Positions 21,439 to 31,900 of a stretch of 64,000 nt of DNA are shown here, in pieces. The position numbers were made by a program, and so were the translations under genes. Position 1 is the stretch's first letter, and each line of letters starts with the position of its first letter. The stretch comes from Streptomyces sp. H39-S7. GTDB taxonomy: Bacteria; Actinomycetota; Actinomycetes; Streptomycetales; Streptomycetaceae. The notes beneath the pieces are model-generated. The model saw only the letters and a program-made list of their open reading frames with translations, did no database searches and was not told the DNA's origin. Location of the stretch: assembly GCF_027158205.1 (NCBI RefSeq), contig NZ_JAPVLU010000004.1:1-64000 (forward strand), read 5' to 3'.

Positions 21439-21769
21439 TGACGGGGCCGGGAAACCACCGATGACGCTGCCGGATCAGACGGTGACCGGGCCCCAGCGAA
21501 TCGGAAACACAGCTGTTTGCGCGCTGTCCATTTGGTCCAACAATCCGTCCGGTATTTGTACAGAGGCGTCCCCTGACAGCCCCCCCGGCCGGAGCGATAG
21601 CCTTACTGCGTGATCAGCGTTGATCCATGCGGGCGGGTTCGATCCGTGAACAACGGCGCGGCCCCCCTGTATCCCGGCATAGCGTCGTCCCGTAGCGGTG
21701 AACCCGCGCACCGGGACGCCGCGCCATCACCCGACGTCACGCAACGGCGCGCGACAGGAGTCAGAGGAC
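21439..21769 (+). promoter_or_regulatory. Upstream region of gdh (331 bp, no gene)
   Basis: No coding sequence is seen. The stretch from 21500 to 21560 is clearly less GC-rich than its surroundings and holds AAACA-CAGC-TGTTT (21505-21518) and the palindrome TTGG-T-CCAA (21532-21540). This is where a regulated promoter for the costly 5-kb gdh gene would be expected. No convincing -10/-35 pair could be fixed by eye. Confidence 0.35.
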
Positions 21770-24700
21770 ATGCAGACCAAGCTGGACGAAGCCAAGGCCG
21801 AGCTGCTCACACGGGCGGCCCGGGTAGCTGAGAACAGCCCGGCCGGGGGACACCCGGGCCAGGGCCTCGACCAAGAGGCGCTGCTCGCGTTCCTCCAGCG
21901 CTACTACCTCCACACGGCACCGGAGGACCTGCTCGATCGCGATCCGGTCGACGTGTTCGGTGCGGCGCTGTCCCACTACCGCCTCGCGGAGCTGCGGCCG
22001 CAGGGCACCGCGAATGTCCGGGTGCACACCCCGACAGTCGAAGAGAACAGCTGGAACTGCAGCCATACCGTCGTCGAGGTCGTCACCGACGACATGCCCT
22101 TCCTCGTCGACTCGGTCACCAACGCCCTGTCCCAGGCGAACCGCGCGATCTACGTGGTGGTCCACCCGCAGATCGTGGTGCGCCGCGACCTGACGGGGAA
22201 GCTGCTGGAGATCATCGACTCCGGCTGCGGGGTGCACGACAACGGCGTCGCCCCCGAGAAGCTGCCGCACGACGCGCTCACCGAGTCCTGGATCCACGTC
22301 GAGATCGACCGCGAGACCGACCGCGACGACCTCAAGGAGATCACCGCCGAGCTGCGCGGCGCGCTGTCCGACGTCCGTGAGTCCGTCGAGGACTGGACGA
22401 AGATGCGCGAGGCCACGATCCGGATCGCCGAGGAGCTCGCCGCCACGCCGCCGCCGCTGCCCGAGCAGGAGGTCAGCGAGGCCTGGGAGCTGATGCGCTG
22501 GCTCGCCGACGACCACTTCACGTTCCTCGGCTACCGCGAGTACGAGCTGACCACCGCCGCCGGCCCCGACGGCAGCGGCGAGGACGTCCTGTCCGCGGTG
22601 CCCGGCACCGGCCTCGGCATCCTGCGCTCCGACCCCCAGCACGGCGACGACGGCACCCACCCCGGCTCCCCCTCGTTCAACCGGCTTCCGGTCGACGCAC
22701 GCGCCAAGGCCCGTGAGCACAAACTGCTGATCCTCACCAAGGCCAACAGCCGCTCCACCGTCCACCGGCCCTCCTACCTCGACTACGTCGGGGTGAAGAA
22801 GTTCGACGCCGAGGGCAACGTCATCGGCGAGCGGCGCTTCCTGGGCCTGTTCTCCTCCGCCGCGTACACCGAGTCGGTACGGCGCGTCCCGGTGATCCGC
22901 CGCAAGGTGGAGGAGGTGCTGGAGGGCGCCGGCTTCACCCCGGACAGCCACGACGGCCGCGACCTGCTCCAGATCCTGGAGACCTACCCGCGCGACGAGC
23001 TGTTCCAGACGCCCGCCGACGAGCTGCGCTCCATCGTCACCAGCGTGCTGTACCTCCAGGAGCGCCGCCGGCTGCGGCTGTTCCTGCGGCAGGACGAGTA
23101 CGGCCGCTACTACTCCGCGCTGGTCTACCTGCCGCGCGACCGCTACACCACGGCGGTGCGGCTGCGGCTCACCAACATCCTCCAGGACGAGCTGAACGGC
23201 CACAGCGTCGACTTCACCGCCTGGAACACCGAATCGGTGCTCTCCCGGCTGCACTTCGTCGTCCGCGTGGCCCCCGGCACGCCCCTGACCGACCTCACCG
23301 AGTCCGAGATCGACCGGATCGAGGCCCGACTCGTCGAGGCCGCCCGCTCCTGGGCCGACGGCTTCGGCGAGGCGCTCACCGCCGAGTGCGGCGAGGAGCG
23401 GGCCGCGGAACTGACCCGCAGCTACGCCCAGGCCTTCCCCGACGGCTACCGGGCCGACTTCACCCCCCGCTCGGCCGTCGCGGACCTCCAGCACATCGAA
23501 CGGCTCAAGCCCGAGGGCGACTTCACCCTCAGCCTGTACGAGCCGGTCGGCGCGGCCCCCGGCGAGCGGCGCTTCAAGATCTACCGCACCGGCGCGCCCG
23601 TCTCGCTCTCCGCCGTCCTGCCGGTACTGCAGAAGCTCGGCGTCGAGGTCGTGGACGAGCGTCCCTACGAGCTGCGCCGCACCGACAACACCCGCGCCTG
23701 GGTGTACGACTTCGGCCTGCGGCTCGACCCCTCCCTCGGCGATCTCGGCGACGACGCCCGCGAGCGCTTCCAGGAGGCGTTCGCCGCCACCTGGACCGAC
23801 GAGGCGGAGAACGACGGCTTCAACTCCCTGGTGCTGCGCGCCGGGCTGAACTGGCGCCAGGCCATGGTGCTGCGCGCCTACGCCAAGTACATGCGGCAGG
23901 CCGGCTCCACCTTCAGCCAGGACTACATGGAGGACACCCTCTGCACCAACGTCCACACCACCCGGCTGCTGGTGAACCTCTTCCAGGCCCGGATGTCCCC
24001 GGACCACCAGCGGGCCGGCAAGGAGCTGACCGACGGCCTTCTGGAGGAGCTCGACGGCGCGCTCGACCAGGTCGCCTCGCTGGACGAGGACCGCATCCTG
24101 CGCTCCTTCCTCACCCTCATCAAGGCGACGCTGCGCACCAACTACTTCCAGCGCCGTGACGACGGGCAGTGGCACAGCTACCTGTCGATGAAGTTCGACC
24201 CGCAGGCGATCCCGGACCTGCCCGCGCCGCGCCCGGCGTTCGAGATCTGGGTCTACTCACCGCGGGTCGAGGGCGTCCACCTGCGCTTCGGCAAGGTCGC
24301 CCGCGGCGGCCTGCGCTGGTCCGACCGGCGCGAGGACTTCCGCACCGAGGTGCTGGGCCTGGTCAAGGCGCAGATGGTGAAGAACACCGTGATCGTGCCG
24401 GTCGGCGCCAAGGGCGGCTTCGTCGGCAAGCGGCTGCCCGACCCGGCGGTGGACCGTGACGCGTGGCTGGCCGAGGGCATCGCCTCGTACAAGACCTTCA
24501 TCTCCGGCCTGCTCGACATCACCGACAACCTGGTGGGCGGCGAGGTCGTCCCGCCCAACGGCGTCGTCCGGCACGACGAGGACGACACGTACCTGGTCGT
24601 CGCGGCGGACAAGGGCACCGCGTCCTTCTCCGACATCGCCAACGAGGTCGCCGTCAGCTACGGCTTCTGGCTGGGTGACGCGTTCGCCTCGGGCGGCTCG

Positions 24701-26713
24701 GTCGGCTACGACCACAAGAAGATGGGCATCACCGCCAAGGGCGCCTGGGAGTCGGTCAAGCGGCACTTCCGCGAGATGGGCCACGACTCGCAGACCGAGG
24801 ACTTCACGGTCGTCGGCGTCGGCGACATGTCGGGCGACGTGTTCGGCAACGGGATGCTGCTCAGCGAGCACATCCGGCTGATCGCCGCCTTCGACCACCG
24901 GCACATCTTCCTGGACCCGACCCCCGACGCGGCCACCTCCTTCGCCGAGCGGCGCCGGATGTTCGAGCTGCCGCGCTCCTCGTGGGCGGAGTACGACACC
25001 TCGCTGATCTCGGCGGGCGGCGGCATCCACCCCCGCAGTGCCAAGGCCATCCCGATCAACGCGCAGGTCCGCAAGGCGCTCGGCATCGAGTCGAACGTCG
25101 CCAAGATGACGCCCGCCGACCTCATGAAGGCGATCCTCCAGGCCCCCGTGGACCTGCTCTGGAACGGTGGCATCGGCACTTACGTCAAGGCCTCGACCGA
25201 GTCGCACACCGACGTCGGCGACAAGGCCAACGACGCGATCCGCGTCGACGGCGCGGACCTGCGGGTCAAGGTCGTCGGCGAGGGCGGCAACCTGGGCCTG
25301 ACGCAGCTCGGCCGGATCGAGTTCGCCCTCAACGGCGGCAGGATCAACACCGACGCGATCGACAACAGCGCCGGCGTGGACGCCTCGGACCACGAGGTCA
25401 ACATCAAGATCCTGCTCAACAGCGTGGTCGCGGACGGCGATCTGACCGTCAAGCAGCGCAACACGCTGCTCGCCGCGATGACCGACGAGGTCGGCGGCCT
25501 GGTGCTGCGCAACAACTACGCGCAGAACGTCGCCCTGGGGAACGGCATGGCACAGGCCTCCAGCCTGCTCCACGCCCACCAGCGCTTTATGCGCAAGCTG
25601 GTGCGCGACGGGCGGCTCGACCGGGCGCTGGAGTTCCTCCCCACCGACCGGCAGATCCGCGAGCGCCTCGCCAACGGGCAGGGCCTGAGCCAGCCCGAGC
25701 TGTCGGTGCTGATGGCGTACACGAAGATCACCGTCGCGGAGGAGCTGATCCACACCGACCTCCCGGAGGATCCGTACCTGCGCACGCTGCTGCACGACTA
25801 CTTCCCCCGGCCGCTGCGCGAGCGGTTCGCGCCGCAGATCGAGAACCACGCGCTGCACCGTGAGATCGTCACGACGATGCTGGTCAACGACACCGTCAAC
25901 ACCGGTGGCACGACCTTCCTGCACCGCTTCCGCGAGGAGATCGGCGCGACCGGCGAGGAGATCGTCAGGGCGCACACCGCGGCCCGCGCGATCTTCGGGC
26001 TCTCCCGGATCTGGGACGATGTCGAAGCGCTCGACAACGTCGTGGCCGCCGATGTCCTGACCCGCATCAGGCTGCACTCGCGCCGCCTCGTCGAGCGCGC
26101 CACGCGCTGGCTGCTCAACAACCGGCCGCAGCCGCTGGAGATCGCCGAGACCATCGAGTTCTTCCGCGACGGGGTCGCCACCGTCTGGTCGGAGCTGCCG
26201 AAGCTGACGCGCGGCGCCGATCTGGAGTGGTACCAGAACATCTACGACGAGCTGACCGCCGCGGGCGTCCCGGCGGAACTGGCCACCCGGGTCGCGGGCT
26301 TCTCCTCCGCCTTCCCGGCCCTCGACATCGTCGATGTCGCGGACCGCTCCGGCAAGGACCCGATCGAGGTCGCCAAGGTCTACTACGACCTCGCCGACCG
26401 GCTCCGGATCACCCAGCTCCTGGACCGCATCATCGAACTGCCGCGGGCCGACCGCTGGCAGTCGATGGCCCGCGCGGCCATCCGCGAGGACCTCTTCGCG
26501 GCGCACGCCTCGCTCACCGCCGACGTGCTGGCCGCCGGGAACGGCACCTCCACGCCGGAGCAGCGCTTCAAGGCGTGGGAGGAGCAGAACGCGGCGCTCA
26601 TCGGCCGCGCCAGGACCACCCTCGAGGAGATCCAGGGCTCGGAGGAGTTCGACCTCGCGAACCTGTCGGTCGCGATGCGGACGTTCCGTACGCTGCTGCG
26701 CGCCCGCCGCTGA
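21770..26713 (+). CDS. gdh: Large NAD-specific glutamate dehydrogenase
   Basis: 1,647 residues, the L-180 class known from Streptomyces clavuligerus. Oxidatively deaminates glutamate to 2-oxoglutarate with NAD. ACT-like regulatory segments occupy the N-terminal half. The catalytic region near 845-885 reads GGLRWSDRREDFRTEVLGLV and KNTVIVPVGAKGGFV, with substrate-binding Lys residues. The nucleotide-binding part follows with VGVGDMSGDVFGNGMLLSEH and WNGGIGTYVKASTESHTDVG, and a helical C-terminal domain ends the protein. ATG 21770 is preceded by AGGAGTCAGAGG. It acts mainly in glutamate breakdown. Confidence 0.96.
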   Translation: MQTKLDEAKAELLTRAARVAENSPAGGHPGQGLDQEALLAFLQRYYLHTAPEDLLDRDPVDVFGAALSHYRLAELRPQGTANVRVHTPTVEENSWNCSHTVVEVVTDDMPFLVDSVTNALSQANRAIYVVVHPQIVVRRDLTGKLLEIIDSGCGVHDNGVAPEKLPHDALTESWIHVEIDRETDRDDLKEITAELRGALSDVRESVEDWTKMREATIRIAEELAATPPPLPEQEVSEAWELMRWLADDHFTFLGYREYELTTAAGPDGSGEDVLSAVPGTGLGILRSDPQHGDDGTHPGSPSFNRLPVDARAKAREHKLLILTKANSRSTVHRPSYLDYVGVKKFDAEGNVIGERRFLGLFSSAAYTESVRRVPVIRRKVEEVLEGAGFTPDSHDGRDLLQILETYPRDELFQTPADELRSIVTSVLYLQERRRLRLFLRQDEYGRYYSALVYLPRDRYTTAVRLRLTNILQDELNGHSVDFTAWNTESVLSRLHFVVRVAPGTPLTDLTESEIDRIEARLVEAARSWADGFGEALTAECGEERAAELTRSYAQAFPDGYRADFTPRSAVADLQHIERLKPEGDFTLSLYEPVGAAPGERRFKIYRTGAPVSLSAVLPVLQKLGVEVVDERPYELRRTDNTRAWVYDFGLRLDPSLGDLGDDARERFQEAFAATWTDEAENDGFNSLVLRAGLNWRQAMVLRAYAKYMRQAGSTFSQDYMEDTLCTNVHTTRLLVNLFQARMSPDHQRAGKELTDGLLEELDGALDQVASLDEDRILRSFLTLIKATLRTNYFQRRDDGQWHSYLSMKFDPQAIPDLPAPRPAFEIWVYSPRVEGVHLRFGKVARGGLRWSDRREDFRTEVLGLVKAQMVKNTVIVPVGAKGGFVGKRLPDPAVDRDAWLAEGIASYKTFISGLLDITDNLVGGEVVPPNGVVRHDEDDTYLVVAADKGTASFSDIANEVAVSYGFWLGDAFASGGSVGYDHKKMGITAKGAWESVKRHFREMGHDSQTEDFTVVGVGDMSGDVFGNGMLLSEHIRLIAAFDHRHIFLDPTPDAATSFAERRRMFELPRSSWAEYDTSLISAGGGIHPRSAKAIPINAQVRKALGIESNVAKMTPADLMKAILQAPVDLLWNGGIGTYVKASTESHTDVGDKANDAIRVDGADLRVKVVGEGGNLGLTQLGRIEFALNGGRINTDAIDNSAGVDASDHEVNIKILLNSVVADGDLTVKQRNTLLAAMTDEVGGLVLRNNYAQNVALGNGMAQASSLLHAHQRFMRKLVRDGRLDRALEFLPTDRQIRERLANGQGLSQPELSVLMAYTKITVAEELIHTDLPEDPYLRTLLHDYFPRPLRERFAPQIENHALHREIVTTMLVNDTVNTGGTTFLHRFREEIGATGEEIVRAHTAARAIFGLSRIWDDVEALDNVVAADVLTRIRLHSRRLVERATRWLLNNRPQPLEIAETIEFFRDGVATVWSELPKLTRGADLEWYQNIYDELTAAGVPAELATRVAGFSSAFPALDIVDVADRSGKDPIEVAKVYYDLADRLRITQLLDRIIELPRADRWQSMARAAIREDLFAAHASLTADVLAAGNGTSTPEQRFKAWEEQNAALIGRARTTLEEIQGSEEFDLANLSVAMRTFRTLLRARR

Positions 26714-26726
26714 GGATCGGCCACTG

Positions 26727-26775
26727 ACACGACGCCGGCCGGACCCCGCCGCAAGGGGTCCGGCCGGCGTCGTGT
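26727..26775. terminator. Bidirectional terminator between gdh and the kinase gene
   Basis: Perfect 21-bp stem (26727-26747 with 26755-26775) with a 7-nt loop, centred in the 75-bp gap between two convergent genes. Confidence 0.9.
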
Positions 26776-26788
26776 CGTCGGCGAGGCG

Positions 26789-28141
26789 TCAGCGGGTGGC
26801 CGCCGGCGCGGAGGGGCTCGGCGACGCCCGCCCCGAAGTGCTGGGCGCGGGGGAGGGGGTGGCCGGCGCCGGGTCGTGGCCGCTGTTCCGTACGAAGGCG
26901 AAGGTCAGGGTCACCGCGAGGAGCAGCGCGACCACGCTGGCGGCGATCGCGAGCAGCGTCTGCTGGCGGTACGTGCCGCCCACCGGCGCGATCTCGGGGG
27001 TCGCGGTGCCCCAGTTGGACCACGTGGCGACGACCGGCCCGAAGAGGTTGCCCGGCGGGTCCCCGGAGCCGGAGCCCGCCGAGGGGGCGTCGGGAATCAG
27101 GGGCTCCGGGGCGGGCGGCCGCTCGGCCGCGGCGGTGCGCCGCGCTATCTCCGCGGTCAGCGGCTCCGGCAGCCAGTCGGTGAAATCGCGCAGCGGACGC
27201 CGGACGGCCCGTTCGCACAGCTCGGCCAGCTCGGCCGGCGCGGGCCGGTCGGCGGGATCGGCGGTCAGGCAGCGCTCCAGGACCGGCCGCAGCAGGTCCG
27301 GGTAGCCGGACAGGTCCGGCGGCCGCCGGGCGGTGTTGGCGATCCGGGTGGCGAGGCTGACGGGGCCGCCGGGGCCGCCGTCGCCGTACGGATGGCGACC
27401 GGTCGCGGCGACGGCGGCGATCAGACCGAGCGAGAAGACATCGGTCGCGGGGGTGAGGGCGTCCCCGTTGGCGTGCTCGGGCGACATGTACTGCGGGGCC
27501 GCGATGAGGCCCGTGCCACGCGTCAGCCGCATGGACTGGGCGGCCCCCGCCAGGCCGAAGTCGGCCAGCCAGGGGCCGTCGTCGCTGAGCAGGACGTTGC
27601 CGGGCCGGAGATCACGGTGGACGATCCCGCAGTTGTGCACCGCGCGCAGCCCCCCGGCCACGCAGCCGGTCAGCTGCAGGACCGAGGCGGGCGGCAGCGG
27701 CCCGAAGGCGGTGAGCGCGTCGTCGAGGGAGAGGCCGGGTATGTAGGCGGCGGCCAGCCACGGCCGGTCCCCGGTGGCGTCATGGCCCACGACCGGCACG
27801 ACGTGGTAGCCCCGCACATCCCGCGCGGCCCGCACGTCCGACTGGAAACACCGGCGGAAGTCCCTGTCACGCGCGTACTCCCGGCGCACCACCTTCAGGG
27901 CCACGGGCTGCCCGCTCGGAGCGTGCGACAGGTAGACCGCGCCCAGGCCGCCTTCGCCGATCCTGGCGAGCAGCCGGTACCCGGCGATCTCCCGGGGATC
28001 CTCCGGCCGCAGCGCGCCCAGCGCGCCGGGGACGTCGCCGCAGGCGCTGTCGTTGCTGGCGATGTCCGGCACCCCCGATCGGCGATCGAGGAACGATGCT
28101 ACCGGTCCGAACTCCTGTGCCTGGCACGGGTATCCGGCCAT
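26789..28141 (-). CDS. Membrane Ser/Thr protein kinase (PASTA-less, HRDLR variant)
   Basis: 450 residues from ATG 28141 with AAGGAC upstream. After about 50 residues comes a Hanks kinase domain: glycine loop IGEGGLGAVY, ATP-binding Lys in VALKVV, catalytic loop IVHRDLRPGNVLL, DFGLAG and APQYMSPEH. The usual Lys of HRDLKPxN is Arg here, a conservative but notable change. One membrane helix (LLAIAASVVALLLAVTLTFA) near 395-415 precedes a short Pro/Ser-rich outer tail with no recognisable sensor domain. Substrate unknown. It is convergent with gdh. A longer reading frame upstream is noise. Confidence 0.85.
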   Translation of the reverse strand: MAGYPCQAQEFGPVASFLDRRSGVPDIASNDSACGDVPGALGALRPEDPREIAGYRLLARIGEGGLGAVYLSHAPSGQPVALKVVRREYARDRDFRRCFQSDVRAARDVRGYHVVPVVGHDATGDRPWLAAAYIPGLSLDDALTAFGPLPPASVLQLTGCVAGGLRAVHNCGIVHRDLRPGNVLLSDDGPWLADFGLAGAAQSMRLTRGTGLIAAPQYMSPEHANGDALTPATDVFSLGLIAAVAATGRHPYGDGGPGGPVSLATRIANTARRPPDLSGYPDLLRPVLERCLTADPADRPAPAELAELCERAVRRPLRDFTDWLPEPLTAEIARRTAAAERPPAPEPLIPDAPSAGSGSGDPPGNLFGPVVATWSNWGTATPEIAPVGGTYRQQTLLAIAASVVALLLAVTLTFAFVRNSGHDPAPATPSPAPSTSGRASPSPSAPAATR

Positions 28142-28251
28142 GCGGGGGTCCTTGGCGGGTTGTGCGCGCGGGGCGAACGAACGGCGCCCCCGCCTTCCCG
28201 GCGGACCGGGTGGACGGGGGCGTGGAGGCCGGGGGCGCGGAGGCCCGGCGG

Positions 28252-28869
28252 TCAGGCCGTCGGGGCCGAGGAGACCAGGACGAACTCGTTGTAGGGGAAG
28301 ACCTTCCCGGCGGCGCGGGGGAACGGGAAGGAGTAGGTGCGCCGCGTGGTCAGCCCCGCCTCGTCGGCGTAGGCCCGCAGTTCCTCGAAACCGACGAAGC
28401 GCACATGCGTGGCGTCCGTGCGGTATCCGGCCTCCTGCGGGGTGATGAGGACCACCGAGCCGCCGGGCTTCAGGTACGGCAGGTACTGGGCGAGCAGGCC
28501 CTTCGCGACGTCCTCGTCCAGGTGCTCCAGCACGTGCGCGCACAGCAGGCTGTCGAAGGAGCCCGGTCCGCAGTCCGCCGCCTTGGCCAGCTCCTCCGGG
28601 GTGTACGCGGTCAGCCCGCGCTCACGGGCGGTCGCCACCGACGTCGGGTTGTGGTCGACGCCCACGCTGTCGGGACCGCAGTTCTGCAGGTTCCGGCCCA
28701 GTCCGCAGCCGATGTCGAGCACCCTGCCCAGCTTCAGGCGGCGCAGGTTCCAGCGGTACGGGGCCTGCGTGGGAAGCAGCCGCTTGATACCGGCCTTCTC
28801 CAGGGTCGCCAGACGCTCGGTGTAGTTGGCGTCAGCGGTGCTCTTACGGTCCTGCGAGGTGTCGGACAT
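28252..28869 (-). CDS. Class I SAM-dependent methyltransferase
   Basis: 205 residues. SAM motif I is RVLDIGCGLGRN (about 49-60). Motif II is VGVDHNPTSVATARERGL, and FDSLLCAHVLEHLDEDVAKG and LKPGGSVVLITPQEAGY are typical motif III/IV regions. It is the last gene of the glycopolymer group, 116 bp after the large transferase gene, so it may methylate a sugar or polymer end. The acceptor is unknown. Ribosome site is weak. Confidence 0.85.
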   Translation of the reverse strand: MSDTSQDRKSTADANYTERLATLEKAGIKRLLPTQAPYRWNLRRLKLGRVLDIGCGLGRNLQNCGPDSVGVDHNPTSVATARERGLTAYTPEELAKAADCGPGSFDSLLCAHVLEHLDEDVAKGLLAQYLPYLKPGGSVVLITPQEAGYRTDATHVRFVGFEELRAYADEAGLTTRRTYSFPFPRAAGKVFPYNEFVLVSSAPTA

Positions 28870-28985
28870 CAGCCGGAGTAGCTTTCTCTGGGATGAACGG
28901 AAGGAGCGCTGGGCGGTGTTTGTGAACGCTAGCAGCGCGAAGAACGCAAATACCAGGGCCGATGGGCAGAGCGAAACACCGCCTC

Positions 28986-31900
28986 TCAGCCATGATCGGA
29001 AAGCAGCAGGTCAGCGACCCGGGAGGCGGCGGCGCCGTCGTCCAGGGGACAGAAGGCGGTGTGGAAACGGGCGTAGTTCTCCGCACTCGCGCGGGTGACG
29101 GAGTCCAGATCCCGCAGTGCGCCGATCAGGTCGTCGGTGCCGCGCAGGAGCGGGCCGGGCGCCTGTGCCTCGAGATCGAGGTAGAAGCCGCGGCCGGTGT
29201 CCCGGTAGTGGTCCAGGTCCGGCGTGAGGAACAGCATGGGGCGCCCGGTGTTCGCGAAGTCCGTCATCACCGACGAATAGTCGGTGACGAGTACGTCCGC
29301 GATCAGCAGCAGCTCAGCGAGCTCCGGGTAGCCGGACACGTCGCGGACGAACCCCCCGGCGCCGGCCGGCACCCGGTCCGCGACCAGCGGGTGGGCGCGA
29401 ACCAGCAGCACGTGGTCGGCGGCGAGCGCCGACTCGGCGGCGGCCAGGTCCAGGGCCAGGTCCAGCCGGTAGTGCCGGGCGTCGTACGCCCGGTCGTCAC
29501 GCTGCGTCGGGGCGTACAGGACGACCCGCTTGCCCGCCGGCAGGCAGAGCCGGTTACGGACCTCCTCGGCCAGCTTGTCGCGGTCGACGGAGAAGAGCAG
29601 ATCGTTGCGCGGCAGCCCGGTCTCGACGATCTCGCCTTCGTAGCCGAGCGCCCGCCGCAGCAGCGGGGTGCTGTACGGGTTCGGGGAGATCAGCACGTCC
29701 CACTGGTGACCGCGCCGGGGCTGCGGCCACAGGTGGGCGAGGTCGGCGCACAGCGTGCCGGCCAGGTCGTGCCCGATGCGCTTGAGGGGCGTGCCGTGCC
29801 ACGTCTGGACGACCCGCTGGCCCTCGCGCCGCTCGAACCAGGCGGGCAGGTGGCTGTTGGTGACGAGGTGGCGGCTGCGGGCGAGCGCCTCGTGCCACGC
29901 CGCGCTGCCGTGGATGACGGCGCGCGCCGTCGGCGGCAGCTGCACCCGGGCGTCGCGGACCACCCACAGGTGCTCCAGGGCGGCCTCCCGGCGCACCAGC
30001 TCCTCGTGCACGGCGCGCGGCGAGTCCGAGTACTGGCGGCCCTCGAAGCTGCTGTAGAGGACGGCGTCGCGCAGCCCGCGGGCGCGGGCCCGCGGGTAGT
30101 GCCGCTCACGCAGCAGCCGCCCGCGGTAAGGGCCGCGGTCCTCCGGCGCCACGGCGGGACCGGCGTCCAGGACCAGCAGGTCGTGGCAGCGCCGGTCCAG
30201 CACGAGGTCGCCGCCGGCGAGGGAGAGGGTGAGGGGGAGAGCGGGGAAGGCGGAGGGGGCTACGTGGAGGGGGGTCTCGGTGGTGCCGGTGCCCCCGGTG
30301 GTGCCGGTGTCGGTGTCGGTGTCCGTGCTTGTGCTCGTGCGGAGGTGGAGGTGCCAGCGGCCCTCGGCCGGCGCGGCTTCCGCCGGGCGGACGGTCACGC
30401 TGAAGCGGTCGCCGTCCGGCGTGACCGTGACCGGGAAGACGGCCTCTGCCCGGTGCGTGCCGTGCCGCAGCACCAGCTCGGCGCCCCCGGAGGCCATGGC
30501 CGGCAGCTCGCCCTCGATGAGCAGCGAGCCGTCCGCCGGCACTCCTACGTGGTCGGCCACCGGCCGGGGCGTACGGTCCCGCAGTTCCAGGTCGCCGGCC
30601 GGCGTGGCCCCGAGGACCAGCTCACGGCGGAGCCCGCCGGCATAACGGCCCTGCGGCGCGGACGGATCGACGGCGATGCGTGTCGATCCGTCGGTCAGCG
30701 TGAAGGCGACGTCCCAGGTCACGCCGTCCTCGGCGGCAGCGGTCCCGAAGGCCGCGCGGGCGCTCGCCAGGCCGGCGAGGGAGAACCGGGTGGTGACGAC
30801 GCTGCCGGGCCTGCCGGTGGAGCCGGCCGGGCGGCAGACGGCGGGGTACTCGAGGAACGTTCCGGAGGCGCGGTGGGTCAGCCGCAGGGTGCGCGGCTGG
30901 TCCTTGCCGCTGTTGACGGTGAGCAGTTCGACGGTGTCGTCGTCCAGCGCCCGGTGGCCGGTGAGCCGCACATCGACCGGCTCGACGGACAACCGCAGGC
31001 GGCCCGCCTCGAAGGACGGGACGAGGCGCATGCCCTCGTCCAGCGGGTGCGGCGGCGGCCAGACAGGCCGGTCGGTGTCCCCGGCGTGCACCTCGGTGGT
31101 CCTGACGATGCCGGAGGTCGCCACGGTGACCCCGAGCCGCCACTGGCCCGCGCTCCACCGCCCGCCGCGGCGCAGCCGCTTCGGATCGACGGTGATCTCG
31201 AAGCCCGACCAGTCGTAGCAGTGCTGCTCCTGCCGCGAGGCGTCCGTGGCCTCCGGGGCCGGCACGGTACGCAGCGGGAGCAGGAGCCTGCGCCGGCCCG
31301 AGGTCAGGACCGCGGTCTTCAGGGACCGGCGCCGGGTGGAGGCGTCGAGATTCCGGATGTACGCGTAGCCCCTGAGGACGAGCTTCCCGTCCTGCCAGCG
31401 CGTTTCGAGGAGGCCGGACCGTACGGGGAGGTCGGCCGCGGACAGCGCGGCCACGTCGTGCGGCAGCCGGATCGTGCCACCACCGGCGCCCGTGCCGTCG
31501 GGGACCTCGGCGCGCCTGCGCAGCGGGAACGGGGGGCCCGCGACCGTGAAGCCGCCGTGGTTGCGGTCCTCGTGCGCCAGCACGGCGAGCAGGTCGTCGA
31601 GCCGGCCCTCGCGGATGAGGTGGCACCTGATCCGGAGTCCCACCGGGAGTTCGCCGTGCAGCGCGGGGTCGACGCGGGTGAGGAAGTCCCGGGCGCGGTC
31701 CATGAAGGCCTCGCGGTACTCGGGGCCCGCCGCCGGCAGCCTTCCGGCGCACTCGGACAGGTCCTCGGAGAGGACGGAACGGTCGTACGTCCTCTTGAGC
31801 GGTTGTGCCTGGGCCGAGGCGTCGAGGAAGCGGCTGATGCCGTCCACGGCCGCGAAGCGGTCCCGGAGATCCTGGACGTCGGTGCGGCGGGGGGCCGGGC

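Noticed and set aside
21761..26506. Two long minus-strand frames antisense to gdh
   Set aside because: Bias artefacts; the sense strand has full family similarity across its length.
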